From NCBI GenBank assembly GCA_009760855.2, contig WPIO01000003.1, positions 7,105,001 to 7,169,000 on the forward strand: DNA of 64,000 nucleotides, read 5' to 3'. Made by a program: the position numbers and the translations under genes. Positions 23,271-36,000 of this stretch are shown piece by piece. Under the pieces are notes generated by a model. That model saw nothing but the letters and a program-made list of their open reading frames with translations, was not told where the DNA came from and searched no databases. How positions within the stretch are numbered: position 1 is the first letter of the stretch; the number at the start of each line of letters is the position of its first letter. The DNA is from Cristatella mucedo. Taxonomy: Eukaryota; Bryozoa; Phylactolaemata; Cristatellidae.

Positions 23271-24731
23271 GGATGTGTGTGAATGTTGTAGGTGGGTTAT
23301 CGGATGTTTGCTTGCCTCCCTTAGTTGCCCGATCATTGATGCTTGACCGGATTTACAGCAGATAAATCGACATTAACTTATGCTGTCACTGGTATTCGAT
23401 GCCCAAGCCTGCTGCATAGACTGCACTTGGCTGTCTGCCAGATTGCTAGTGAATTAGAGCCGGATGTAACTGAACCGGCAGCCAGATATAACACTCCCCA
23501 AAAGGAAATCTTGGCACTAGAAATGGAGTAGAATATGCAGGCCGCTGGTGGCCAATTCAACCTCTACTTCAACCTCAATGCTTGAAGGAACTTGAAAAGC
23601 AAAGGTGGGAGTCATTTGCCCTGTGTTTGACACTGATGTCCAGATATATATTATGATTTCTGTGCAAACCTCGTGCAAAAATGGTATATCCCTCTCCGGC
23701 AATTGCAATGCCCAGTTCGTGATGCATTTGGCCGGATACTCTACGTGTTGTCTGCTAATGCAGCTTGGCTGCAGCAGGCATCCCTCTCATGTCAGCCTCC
23801 GTGGTAGTTACTGAGCCAGAAACGAGAGAAACCTGCTTGGATGTGTCCCCCTCCATCCAAAAGAAATATGCTAACTCTCCCACCGAGTGTGTGCCCTGTT
23901 GAGGCTCATTCTGCTTGTGCCTGCATTCTCTTCCGGTTTGCATCATAGTAGATGCGACATTGTTTCCAGTATTCAAAACCAGTGCTAGGGCAGGAAAGAA
24001 GCGGGTGTTGAAAAGTCTGCTGGCCTCTTTGTATGCATCACTTGCCCCTCCCCACCTCAGTGCCATCGATTAGTCCGCTAGATAGGACCAAAATCCATCG
24101 CTGGCAACTCGGTGCAAACGCCGGCGTAGCGTACCTGCCTGTCATCGGAGATGGCGCTTGGCCACAAGCAGGTTCCAGATTTTTTTTACGCCATTAGGCA
24201 TCGAAGCAGCTAGCGACTCCTTACGTGTGCGATTGTGATCCAAGATCCTGCGCTTGCTTCAGGCCCAGCCATGTTCACGTTTCATCACTGGGTCAAAGGC
24301 TGGCTTGGCAGCGGTCTCCAGGGGCACCTGCAGTTGTCTTGTTGGTGGAAGGAGTGTGTTCGGTCACTCCTTTATTTTGTTCTATTTGGGAAACTGCCTG
24401 GACTTTTTCTAGAAAGCAGTATCGAATGACTGCAGGGCTTGCCTCGCCAGCATGTGAGCGCATGGGAATGCCCACTAAAGATGGCTATCCGTGCTGTGGG
24501 AAAGTGAAACGGCTCAGGTTTAGCTGAAAATGGCAGTGACTGGAGAACGGATCATGGCATGGGCAGCAAAAGAATAATTCTAAAGGGAGCTTGGCTCAGC
24601 GATTCACACATTTTATCACGATGATGCAGTGGATCGCAGCTCTGTATAGTCTCGCTTAGCCGGGAGAATGAAGGAGGGGCAAATGTGTCTAGAATGGACC
24701 GAAAATTTGCTTAGCAAGTAGAGATAATGCA

Positions 24732-24735
<4 letters not shown>

Positions 24736-24771
<36 letters not shown>
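24736..24771. repeat. (AT)n microsatellite
   Basis: An uninterrupted AT run next to a reverse LINE family B fragment. Confidence 0.95.
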
Positions 24772-24773
<2 letters not shown>

Positions 24774-24784
24774 AAGAGTAGTAA

Positions 24785-25250
24785 AGAATGTAAAAAAAAA
24801 ATACAATTCATTTTTATAGCATCCTAAGATAACCTAATCTCCAGCTCGGCATACTGGGCTGCTTGTAAATTAGGCTTTGTGGGTAGCAGAATATCTTTTG
24901 CTTCAAAAGTCCTGTTTGCAACTGTTCTTGTCGCTTGAAAACAGTTACCTCTTACTGGAGCACCGGATGCATTGTGAGGTATTGACAGTGTCACGTGCTG
25001 GTGGTGACTGAAGCCCAAAGCGAGTTTCATTCTTTAGGCGCCTACGAACTGAAGGACCAATCACCAGAAGATTTACATTTAGCGCAAGGAACTGCCGAAC
25101 GACTGCAAGCCGAGGAGCGGGTAGTGGGAAAGCACACAGAAGAAGTGAAGAGGTTGGGTGAGAAGGCTGGTGCCAGCAAATTAAGCTACCTTCTAAGCCA
25201 GATTGAGGATGTGGAGCCATGGAACAGGCAGACCTGGTTCGCTGTCGCAG
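24785..25250 (-). repeat. LINE family B fragment, reverse, decayed
   Basis: On the plus strand it starts attcatttttatagcatcct and includes ttctttaggcgcctacgaac tgaagg and aaccgagg-like segments shared with copies at 31190, 34180 and 35880 (consensus: GAGTTCCAGGC, GCATACGAACTGAAGG, CCAAAAGATTT). No intact frame remains. Confidence 0.65.
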
Positions 25251-28200
25251 CTATACTGTTGCCGACAGATCAGATAGCCTGCTGAGTTTTTTGCACCAGA
25301 CGATCGGGCATCGGCATTTGGGGACCTCACCTGTGAGAAGTGGCACGCTTTACTTCGAAAAGTTAATTCGTACTCTGTTTAATGGCAGGCAGCTGCTGCT
25401 GGGTGCTAAATGGTCCACGAAGCTTGTGCAAGCACCGAGTAGACAACATGACAGGACAAACTCCCTCACTGCTGTGGCAATTTTTTTAATATGCACCCGT
25501 GTGCTGCTCCTCAGAGTGCCCAGCTGTCTTAAATTGTATACGATCGTGGCAACGAGCCCTTTAGCTGCTCGGTTATCTGTATTCAGGAGGAAGAGGATAT
25601 GAAGGCAAACTTTACCGAGCGGTGGCCACCCTCCCACACTGCTAATGTCGACCTGTCGATTGCTGCTTTAGCCTCTCTTCTCGCAGAACGTTTATGCGGT
25701 CAGTTTGCCTTTTGTCCTGCTTCCTTCTAGCGGCAGCAGCCGCCACCATATGCCGTACCCCCGAGGGAACTACTAAATCGCTCTCTCTCGGAGAAGGCAA
25801 GCACCCGTGCAAGCAGCCACTACCAATGCGACTGTGCCGTCAGACGTGTTCTTCAAGTCGGTTCAAAGTGCAGGAGACCTTCGACTGAGCAGCCCGTCCT
25901 TCGAAGGCTGAGGCTGGCTGTCACACTGGCCAGCCAACCGAGGGCAGGAGTTCATTGGTCCTTCACTAGCCAGCGGAGCTCGATCGGATCGAGAGAGCCG
26001 AACTTCCCAGCATGCACACGTGGTGCCACGTGGGCACGCTTGCTTTTGGCCGTGCCCACTGCTTTCGGTGCGAGACCTGCATATGCATTGTGGTATTTAG
26101 CGGGTCGACATACGATGCCGAGCGTTCGGAGTCTGCCCACTTTTGTGGTGATGGACCTGATTATCGTAACCTGCGTCTATACTATCGACTTCCTTTCTTA
26201 CCCACGTCGACTTTTCTTCTAGTTATGACGTTTGTTTGAACAACCGATGCTGGAAAAAATTATTGCCGACCTAGCCCTGCCTGCAACCCCCTGCTCTGAT
26301 GCAGGTGGCTGGATAAGACCCGGAGAATTCCCCCGGAAGCCACTAAGCTAACCGCTGCAGAAATTGAGTTGGTGAAATTGAGCTGCAGTCGTCATTGTAG
26401 ACGAGTAACGGAAAAGGTAAAAAAAAAAGAGGAAGGTGCGCATTCAAGAAAGGTTTTTCGTGAAGTCATATTCAGTTCTAAGTCATGTAGTGCTCCGTGA
26501 ATGGTGTTTTGTGGCATCCCATAGACTCATGCACGACGTCATATTTATGGAAATGAGTGAAGCTCTGGCTGGAGCTGCAATGCATTAAAATCCCTTGTGC
26601 AAGGGCTTGCCCTGAACGCCACGTTGAAACTCGCGAGTGCAAACGTTAGCAATTGCTTCTTTGGTCGGAAGTAGGTCAATGTGACACTCCTTCGGGATTT
26701 GATCGGTCGGCTGATGAAGCAAGATGGCTCAAAGTGGAGGCAGTCGGCCGATTCGGCAGATTTTGGCCCTCGTGATCTCATGATGCCGTAGTAGCCCAAA
26801 CCAAAGGGAAATCGGTGCCGAATTGGCGGCGCTGCATTTGGAGGAAAGTCGCTAGTGTAAATGCAGCGTTTAATAGCGCTGTGCATGCTCGATGCTTCGC
26901 GTGGTTGCAGAATGGCCCCCCCCCCGGCGATTGGCAACCTTTCTAGCTGGCTTTTTCATGTTGCTTTCCGACGTCATCGTGCCGCAGCCACGCTCTCTGT
27001 ACAATGCACGTAGCAGGCTGAGTTAAGTGGGATAACTGCGGTGTCGAAGGGGTGTGCTGCAAAAAAATAACGTCTTGCAGAGTTTCGCAGTGCAGTTGAG
27101 CAGGCGAGATGTGGCACCGAGAGCTGCTGTAGGCCCTGCAACGTGGTGGATGGGTAGGGGACAGCTTTCCTGTGGAGTTGTACCAGCTTCTGGCCTGGCC
27201 ACTAGAATCGACCGAACCTCACGATCGTATGAGTTGCGTGCTCATAGTCATTCTCCGGGTGGATGGCGGCTGGCATTCTGAATAGTGCTCGGACCGGCAG
27301 GCTTGTCGATAGCGCCGCTGCTGCTGCTGATGATGGTGAACGGTCATTGGCCGCCGGCGCGCTGCCTGTTTGTGACAAGACTGAACCGAGCTCAGCGGGT
27401 GTACAAGTGATCAGTAGGAATGTAGGCATAACACAGTCCCTTCCCCTCAAGGTGGGCCGTTTGCAAAGACGTTGCACACAACGTTCATTCTTATCATGCA
27501 CTCGAAAGGCATTTCATTAGCACAGCATTTACGCATGGCAGGCAGCAGCCAATGTGGGGGGAAGGGGCAGCCAGCACACCCTGAGCCGCCGCCCCCCTGC
27601 GAAGGATCTGTGCTGCAGGATTCTGTGCTGCAGGTGCGAAGGATCTGTGCTTGTCAGTGTTCATTTCATCGATCTGAGCCCATCAAGCCCTGTGTGGGTG
27701 TGCTTATGATTCGCTAAAGTCAAATTTAAAAATTCTACAATCAGCTGGAATTTTCTACGTTTCGTTTCACTCATCGATCTTGCGAACGAGAGCAGCGGCA
27801 GTGTGACAATAGCCGAATGTCCTTTGTGTCGCCGGATCAATTTGGAAGGTGACAGCATCTGCGGGCATGAGTTGCTGACGACCAAAACTTCCCTCGTCCT
27901 GGTGTAGCGTTGGTTGGCACCGGCCTGGGTGGTCGGTCACAAATTGGGTTGCGTGATTTATTTTCTTGGTGCACTGGCACATTGCTAAGCCCATGGGCTG
28001 CTCGTGTCACCAAAGCGGCCGAAGCGCTGGGGAAGAGCTCTTGACACGAAGCCCACCTCCAGCTCTCTGCTCTCGCGAGGCGTTTCAGGGTTAGTGGTTT
28101 TCGGGAGGCGTTCGTCGGCTCGTGGTTAAAGTGCTAGGTTGTAGGCCGACCGTCGTCTGCTGCTTAGGCTAGTAAGCCTGGGCAAATTAGTTAGCTCGAG

Positions 28201-28404
28201 CAGTCACCTTTCCCATCTGGAAACAAGCGATGGCTTCTGCGAGGGCATTGGGTCGGTGGGGTTGTGGGAGGGCTTCCCTAGATGAGCCAGGGGGGCCAAA
28301 CCTCGACCTTGTCGGGACGGCCAGTCGTAGAAGGGCTGAGGAGCATTTGGCCAGTACCTTTACAGTAAGCAGGCGGCTAGCACCCTAGCGGGCTGGTGAG
28401 CTGT
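25251..28404. other. non-coding, no recognised gene
   Basis: A short open frame starting at 27263 (MAAGILNSARTGRLVDS) is unrecognised and unsupported by splice context. A small repeat of gaaggatctgtgc occurs near 27599 and 27638. Confidence 0.35.
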
Positions 28405-28700
28405 CTAATAATATTAATGCATCTTTATAGCAGCCGAAGGAGAGAACTAAATCTTTCTCTTGGTACTTTGCTTGAAAGAGGCTTATCAACTGATTACTGA
28501 TGGTTGCATGCTAAATTGTGCAGCAGCCCGTAAGCACACGAAGGCCACGATTCACTTGGACAGAGCGTATGCTGCGAGGAGCAGGTGCGTTTTTAGCTTT
28601 GCCTTAAACTTTGTCTATTCGGGCGGGGCTGTTTTGACGTCAGTCGGAAAGGCAGTGTCACAAACGCTGTGTAGGGGCTTCTTCTGCACTAATGTCCGTA
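28405..28700 (-). repeat. LINE family B 3' fragment, reverse
   Basis: The plus strand shows taataatattaatgcatctt tatagc, then a degraded version of the family 3' region ending near gtcagtcggaaaggcagtgt. Confidence 0.5.
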
Positions 28701-30300
28701 TGCTGAAAAAAGACAGTGTTAGTAACAGAGCTAGTCTTTGGCGATGCTCGACAATTGCCGATGACGCCTGAACCTGGTATCACGGCTACCGACTTGAAGG
28801 TGCACCAAGGCACGGCATGAATGCTGCCAGTAGTGGAACACAGCATCAACAAAGAGCTCGCATTCCTTATGATAACAAGAACAAGTCCAGATCCACTGCG
28901 CAGAGAGCAGACAGCGATTGATGACTACATGTGTCCAAGCAAGACCAGCCAGAGTGTGCAACTCTCACATGGCACTTTGAGCACCTCCTAACTGCTTGAC
29001 TCGAAGCTTCCGGTGCGACTTGCTGCCTGCTCAACTTTTAGAGCATGACTGCCCGAGTGCTGCACGACGTTGAACTGGGCCGCCGGTGGCCCCTGTCAGA
29101 AAAGCGGGTGGTGCGACGAGGGGGGACACATACGGCAGGATGAAGTGTATGTTAGATGTGTGCCGGAGCAAGAGCATGGAGGGACATAAAAGGTCCTGGA
29201 AGTCGGAGTACTGTGTGATGGGAGCCTGAGCAGGTCAGAGAGAAGCGATGCAAAATGGCAGCTGTGAAGTTCCACGACAGGCCTAGCTGTAGAGTTTGGC
29301 ACAATCTGCATGCATCGTATTGCAAATCTTGTAGTTGGTAATAGCAAAATGCCACTTCAAACTGGACAGGCTGGGTTGGGTCTTCTGGTCCGCATTGAGC
29401 CGCCTGCTGCAGCGGTTATGTGTTTGTTCACTTGCGCCGCCAGTTCGGAAATAAACGAACCGGGCGAACAGTTACCCGCCAGTGTAGAGCGCAGTGTCCC
29501 ACCCCAAAAGAGGAGCTCAAGGTGAGCAAGCGCCTCACATTTGCCCTCGTCGGAAGCTGCAAGTCTGCGACTCATTGAAACAATGTCTATGCCCAGTGTT
29601 GCTGCACTTCCTCTACTTGAGCGGTTGGCGAGAGATGCCTCAGCAGGTCTCGAGTCGGTGTGATTATCGCCTTATTCGAATCGCACAGAGCGTCCAAATG
29701 CACAGTTGGCAACGGCCAGGCTCGCCATTGTTCGTCCACCGGGTCAAACTGCCACTGTGTAGTGCCGCTTTGTAGCATGCACTGTCCCGGCATGCCTCGG
29801 GGGGGGGGAGCGATGCATGTCGCTTACCTGCTCGCGGACAGCATGCCGTATTCATTGTAGGTGAGCATCGTTGGTGCAGCTGCGAGTGGCAAGGCGGCAC
29901 TCGCATGGCTTCGAGTACGATCATGTCCGTCAACGATATAACTGAGAAGCTGCGCAGTCATCGAATCGGGTCGATAGACGACGGCAATGGCCGAGCCGCC
30001 AAGACGGAGCCGGTTAGTTAGTGCTTTGTTGCTTCACACTTTGTTGTTTGAACCGTGTGATGCTCATCCGAATTTTCCCACACTGCTGGAGCCAATGACC
30101 AGGGAAGCTCTTGTGCAGTGCAGAAAGTGAGCGATTGTTGTGGATCGTTCTGCACATTAAAGCAGCAGTGGGTAACTCACATTATGAGCTTGTGCAATGC
30201 ACAAGTTGTCCTGGTAGACTAGCGTGCGACTAGAAGGTGTGCAATGGGCCAACTCTGACATCGTCTTGGAGGTGTTGGCACATGTGAGTGGGTTTTGCAA
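28701..30300. other. non-coding, no recognised gene
   Basis: Frames at 29096-29933 on both strands match nothing I know and lack splice support. A poly-G run lies near 29800. Confidence 0.35.
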
Positions 30301-30304
30301 GCCT

Positions 30305-30475
30305 CGAATTATTAAATACTAGCTGATTTAACAGCCTCTTTTGTATAGCGATAGAAGAGCCTTTACGGCTATCGACGCCGCTTGCAGCAGCAATAAAGGA
30401 TCGCCCGCTGCAGGATCCGAACCCACGAACTCGGGACCGAGTTCATTCCTGGTTGCCTTTTAGCATTATGAGTGG
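30305..30475 (-). repeat. tRNA-derived SINE, family 2, reverse
   Basis: The plus strand reads ctagctgatttaacagcctc, acggctatcgacgccgcttg, then gatccgaacccacgaactcg ggaccgag. This is the same order as the copies at 233 and 45466. Confidence 0.75.
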
Positions 30476-30483
30476 TCACTCTT

Positions 30484-30552
30484 TGCATCGTGACTGCACG
30501 ATGCATTCAGCTGTACCTCGTGACGGCTATCATGATGCTGATAGCCGTCACG
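30484..30552. repeat. two consecutive perfect hairpins
   Basis: The first is 30484-30505, with 9-bp arms (tgcatcgtg / cacgatgca) and a 4-nt loop. The second is 30519-30552, with 14-bp arms (cgtgacggctatca / tgatagccgtcacg) and a 6-nt loop. They lie just beyond the SINE at 30305. Confidence 0.85.
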
Positions 30553-31017
30553 TGCTCTGCACCTGACAGCTATCGGCTTCTCAGTTCTGCAAGCGGTTAG
30601 AGACTTTACCAGCCGCCTGTAACTTTACTAGCTGCAGTGGTAAAGCCAGATCTCTTAGCGTAAATGGTATCGGATCATGCGAACAACCCTAGAACCGTAA
30701 GCCGTGCATATGCGCTCTCTCTCTCTCTCAACTTTGCTGCAATGTAAAGAGAAACCACGTCAAGCCACTATGACGGAGCTGGTCGTCATATGTCTATGTT
30801 CATGCGGGTGCCGCCATTGCACTAATATCGAATGATGATTGCCGAGCCGAGGTCGAGAAAAGCTGCTAGGTAATAGGTCTTGTACCTAAACTTTTAAACT
30901 CGCTGCAAGAGAAGCAATAACCTAATAAGGGTTAATGACATGCATGGTATTTTGCTTAGACGAGCATGCAAAAGCACACAAGAAGGCATGCATGGCCTTC
31001 ATGTACTACTCATGGCC

Positions 31018-31069
31018 TTCAAAGCGCCTAGAGAGAGATTAAGTTCTCTGAGGGCGCTTTATCAAGTGA

Positions 31070-31109
<40 letters not shown>
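31018..31109 (+). repeat. LINE family B tail with (ATT)n
   Basis: The family tail (cctagagagagattaagttc and ctgagggcgctt) is followed by about 40 bases of ATT repeat at 31070-31109. Confidence 0.75.
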
Positions 31110-31110
<1 letters not shown>

Positions 31111-31189
31111 TCATGCATAGCATGGCCACTGAGTAGTCAGATCCTTGCTTAGTTACATGCAGTCACTCGCGCGTAGGTAACCACTCCCA

Positions 31190-31570
31190 GTGCACTGGGG
31201 GGGGGGGAGTCCTCCGGGGCGCTGAGAAAGCTGAGCGAAACCTGCTTGCGTCTGTAGCTGATACCTACATGATTCAAGGTCATTGCAGGAGCACTGCATT
31301 GCATCAAAGCTGGAAGCGAGTTCTCTACTTCCGGCGAATAAAAACTGAAGGTGCAATCACCAAAAGATCCCAGTTTCGTGTCAGGCGCTTCGAGATAATG
31401 AAGAGAGATCTGAAGCTTCGGAGCTTGTGGTGTGAGAGCAAGAAACAGCACTGAAAAGGCTCGGGGGGAAGGAGGTTGTATGGGTCGTGGTTTTTAGCAA
31501 TCGAGTTTAGAAACCTCTAAGATGGACAGAAGCTTTTGAAATCAGTTCGATACATGATAGGAAGCTAGTA
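31190..31570 (-). repeat. LINE family B fragment, reverse
   Basis: It carries the GAGTTC..CTACTTCCGGCGAATAAAAACTGAAG and ATCACCAAAAGATCC segments seen in reverse copies at 25030 and 35880. The minus frame 31451-31149 includes KLGSFGDCTFSFYSPEVENS, a degraded form of SFGDHTFSSYAPKAWNS. Confidence 0.65.
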
Positions 31571-32044
31571 AAGCTCTGACAGAAGTGGGGCATGCAGTAG
31601 CTGCACGGTGGACTACGGACTAGCAGGCAGTTCGTTACAAATGATGCAGCCGCCTCGTTTGCAGCGCGTTGCTCCCCACTCTGGCAAATTCGTTGGAGCC
31701 CAGCGTTTTCCGCAGCCATTCGTGCATGCTTGGCCTTGATCGCCTTGGCACAACTGTACCTGCTCCGCAGCAAGCAGGCGTTGACTTTGCGCTTTGTGCC
31801 GTGCCGCCTAGGAAGCCGTTTGCCGTGTCCCTTCCATCACCACCGTCTGCAAGATCCGGCATCGGTCTGAGCCGCTGTCCGCCACGCCGATCGCCAACCA
31901 CCAGCGCCGCTGCCAGTGCTGCATCTGCTGTAAGTGATGCAGTGCCGATGCCCTTAGCGCGCTTTTCTGCCTCACGAGAGCCAGAGATCCGGTATACCTT
32001 TTTCGCTCCCTCGACTCGAGCGTCCGTCATTTTTGGAGCCGTGA

Positions 32045-33049
32045 CCGTTACGCTTGCTGCAGCAGCAGCCGCCACCGCTGCTCTACGTTGTAGCGCACGG
32101 AGACGGCAGGGCTCGCTGTGCAGCGTCGTTCGGGTGCGCCTCGTGTTCGAGCGACGGTGGCAGCGTAACCTTGCCGCCACTGCACGGTGCTCGGGCTGGC
32201 GACGTTTGGCTTATTTCGAACCCTGCCGACATCGCTCAGCCGGCGTGTCCGCCTTGCAAGAAGCCGTGTCGCCTACGCGGCAGTGTCACGGCTGTGGCTG
32301 ACGTTGCCGGAGGACGTGGCATGCCGTCGTCGTCGTCGTCGTCGTCCACGGCATCGACGACCAATCCCGCTCCTTATCACTGCATCGGCGGCTCTCTGCA
32401 GAAGCCCGTCGCGCTGCGGCCTGGCAGTCGCCTGTCGTCAGACGGACCCGGCAGCTCGTCGTGCCGCCTGCGCTTCGCCGTCGGTGCTGCCCTGTCCTCG
32501 CCGCCGCTCGGCGCCTACTCGGACGCTCTCGCGGGATGCGTTTTTGCCGCTTCCCCGCTGCCGTGCAGCCTCGACAGGACTTCGCCCGAGTCGCCGCTGC
32601 TGCGGCCGCTGTCCGCCTCGAGCGGATTCTACGACGGCTCGGGTAGCTCACTCAGCGGCTGCAGCGTCACCGAGCTGAGCGGAGGTGGGAGTGGCGCCGA
32701 CGGTGGCCTGGCGTCGTCGTCGTCGTCGCGACTTCCTCTTCCGTTGCCCAGTCCTAGGCGCCCGACCTTTGGCGAGCGGTGCCTGTCTGTGGAGGAACGT
32801 GCCAGCGGCAGCAGCAGCAGCACCATAAAGGCTCGCGGCAGCCCAGTGTCGTTCACCAGCGCCGTGTCGCTTCCGTCCGTGGCCGCTGCCGGCACCGTGT
32901 CGGCTCCGTCGTCGCCGCGTCGACAGCGGCCGCCTCGGTGCCGTTCGCAGCCGTGCGACCTTCAGCGCGACCGCAGGTTTAGCGGAGGCGGCGTGAAGCG
33001 ACGGCACGAGGACGAGCGGCCTTCGCTTGACTTCGACAAGATGACCGAG
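32045..33049 (+). CDS. FAM53: FAM53 large exon
   Basis: The frame opens after a stop at 32042-32044 and reaches a strong donor, GAG|GTGAGT, at 33050. Open reading beyond this to 33319 is intron. An alternative donor (GTGCAG at 33054) would add four bases. The part from about 32400 is confidently coding. Before that the frame choice is weaker, because other plus frames are open as well. A DVW and KKPC..RGSV stretch near 32210-32280 may correspond to the family's KVWTPV and KRRC..GGS block. Confidence 0.8.
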
Positions 33050-36000
33050 GTGAGTGCAGTGAAATGGAGAGAGAGAGAAAAAGGAAGACGGGGTCTAGCT
33101 CGACTAAATCGGCACGTTGATGCTGCCATCTTTTTTCGGCCTGAAGTGCGGCGGTCTTATCTCTTTGTCTGCGTATGGTTTCCCACCACTGTATGCATTG
33201 GCACTAGGCGTGCCTGCCGTACTCGACCTTTTGCACTCAACTTCGCCCTGGCCGACCTTCACAGTCGCACTGCTGTTTCCTTTTGTCTTTACTTAGGCCT
33301 AAGCAGGAATACTGCTTAGCCGCATGGCGGCAGCCTAGCCTAATGTTGACCCGAGCTGTCTGCTTCATTGTAGACTGCCTACGACACGACGAGAGCTCGT
33401 GCAAACAGTTGCTGCCGCCCGAAGAGTTCACCCGTGGTATGTAGCATACCTGTGCACGTGTTCACGACAGCCATCGTTGTAGAGGACAAAATAAATCCTC
33501 GGCTGTCACCGTGTCGCACTTATAAGTATATCTTTCGAATGTTGCGCACAAGCGTTGGATTTTTATCTTGACTAGCTAGCCTAGCTGTCCGTGTGATGCT
33601 TGGCTCAAAGAATGATGTGAATACCCCCGGCTTTAACCTCAACATGCGCACATGCACCTCAACATGTGCACAGCAAGCACTCGGCCACTGATTATCTACT
33701 GGTCAACTGAGAAGAAGCCAGCTGCTTGGAGTCCTCAGACCCGCAGGTGACCTTCGGGCTCCGTATTATCTAACTGAGAAGCCACCAGTTGCATTGATGT
33801 TATTAACCCTCTATCTCTTGCCATCCATATATAATAATAATCATAATCATAATCATAATCATAATAACACACTTGATAAAGCGTCCTCGGAGAGCTCAAT
33901 CTTTTTCCAGGCGCTCTATGTTTGCTGCAAAGGAAACACGATCGAATAGTTAGTGGTAGCATGCTCAATAAACAACAAGAATAACATGGTTAGGGGGTGA
34001 CATGCACAGAGTAAGCATGCAAGTGTGGTTAGTGGCAGCATGCACAGTGTCAGCTCACATAAGCTTATAAAGGTCGAGTCACAGGGACCCATTGAATGCT
34101 GTGAGAAATAAATGTTTTAGTTTCTTTTTAAATGTGGTCGGGTCAGGAGATGTCGTGACTCAAGTCGGGAATGAGTTCCAGGCTTTGGGAGCATACGAAC
34201 TAAAGGTATGGTCTCCAAAAGATTTGAGGTTTGTACGAGGTATAGGTAAACAATTAGTTACCGAAAAGCCGGTGGTGCGATGCTTAGCGTTGTGGGGTAC
34301 TAGATCTGATAGATAGGCTGGAGCCAAAGAATGAAGGGACCTAGAAGTGAGCGACAAAATCTTGAAGTCGATCCATTGCTTGACTGGTATGATGTGGCAA
34401 CTGCTACGCACACGACAGACAAGCCTAGCTGCAGAATTTTGCACCAGCTGTAAGCGCCTAATTGCACAGGCCGGTAGACCAGCAAGCAGTGAGTTACAGA
34501 AGTTAAGACGGGATGTCACAAATGCATGGACCAAGTTAGATGTGGTATCACTGTCTAAACAAGCCCACACTTTAGCAATGTTCTGTAGCTGAAAGTGAAG
34601 CTGATGTGGTCGGCTAATGAAAGGTCACTTTGGAACATGGCACCCAGATTTTGTGCAGATTCAACAGGAGATATGCTTTCAGATCATCAAAGCAAAGGCA
34701 CAAGTGAGTGTTATCCGCATAGAAGTGAAAGCGTAGATTGTGCTTGGCAATCACATCGGCAAGAGGGAGACTATAAACCGTGAAAGGAACCACACCTAGC
34801 ATGGAGCCCTGAGGTACCCCATATGCATCGATCCGTGATCTAGTTACCACTGCACACTTAAACCAGCCTTGAGCTAAGACAATCTGACTGCCCCTAGCTA
34901 TGCTACCAGACGAAAATTGATATAAATAAGCCTACTCCTGTGGCAAATTGGAAGCGGGCTGCGGACTTAGCTGCTAGCCTGTGAACCAGGAAAGTATGGC
35001 GTTAGTCTGGCGAATTGATACTACCTGTGCTGGTTTTACAGAAACCAAGAAGCTGGTTGCTTACTTTATCCATAACTAACTCGCAGACACTTGTAATGCT
35101 GGTATTGACCCCCAGCCATTACGTTTGCTTCTAGTGTATCATGGGCTCTTTCATCAATGTATATTCGTAAATGCTCCTTAAACGCCAGTTACTAGCATAG
35201 ATATATTAATGTCAGATATTTATTTAAATACATATCGCATGTCTTCGTATGATTGTCGTTTCATCTTACAGCCTTGTTCTACTTGCCCCTTTTTTGCTCA
35301 TCGCTGCTGCATGTTTCTAGCATGCAATGCAACTCGTTTCCCAAAACTGAAACCGCATTAATTATTGTGTTTTACTGTTTACTTTCCTTCTTCCCATGTG
35401 TTACTGGAATTTAAACCACCTTTTCACTACTAGTACGGTTGTAGATCTGTCCTGTTCATGTGCATCCCACTGCTCTCTACAGTGGTATGCATTTATTTGT
35501 TGTTTTTTTTCCATTGATCTTGTACAAGTAGTTAGAATGATGATAATAATAATGTATTTTGCATAGCACTCCAGTATAACCAAATCTCTCCAGCTGTACA
35601 ACTAGCTGTGCAAGAGATGCAGTGCCGAGTTGATGACGAGCAAGGTAGCATGCCTAGACAAGCATGCAATAGCACACAAGAAGACTTGCGGGGCTGCTGG
35701 TTAGTAGGACTCCTGGTTATTAACATGCCCTGAATCATGCAAGCACTTAAAGCACTGAGGAAAGGAGACTCGTTCACCTGAGTGGGACGGCACAGGGAAA
35801 GCTCAGCAAAACCAGTGTCTTGAGCTGAGTTATGCAAAGTCACAATGCAGGTGGTGACAGAAGGCTGAAGGAATTCCGTACCTTTTATGCATACGAACTG
35901 ACTGCCCGATCTCCAAAAGATTTCAAGTTGCTACAGGGGGCAGTGAGACGACTAGAAACCGAGAAGCAGGTTGTGTGAGAGCACGTTGGAGAAGCAAGGA

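Noticed and set aside
31635-32180. 181-codon minus-strand frame
   Set aside because: No recognised domain. It lies in stop-poor GC-rich DNA upstream of the FAM53 exon and has no clear splice partners.
32187-32678. Arg-rich 163-codon plus frame overlapping FAM53
   Set aside because: It is an out-of-frame shadow of the GC-rich FAM53 exon. The FAM53 frame has the conserved motifs.
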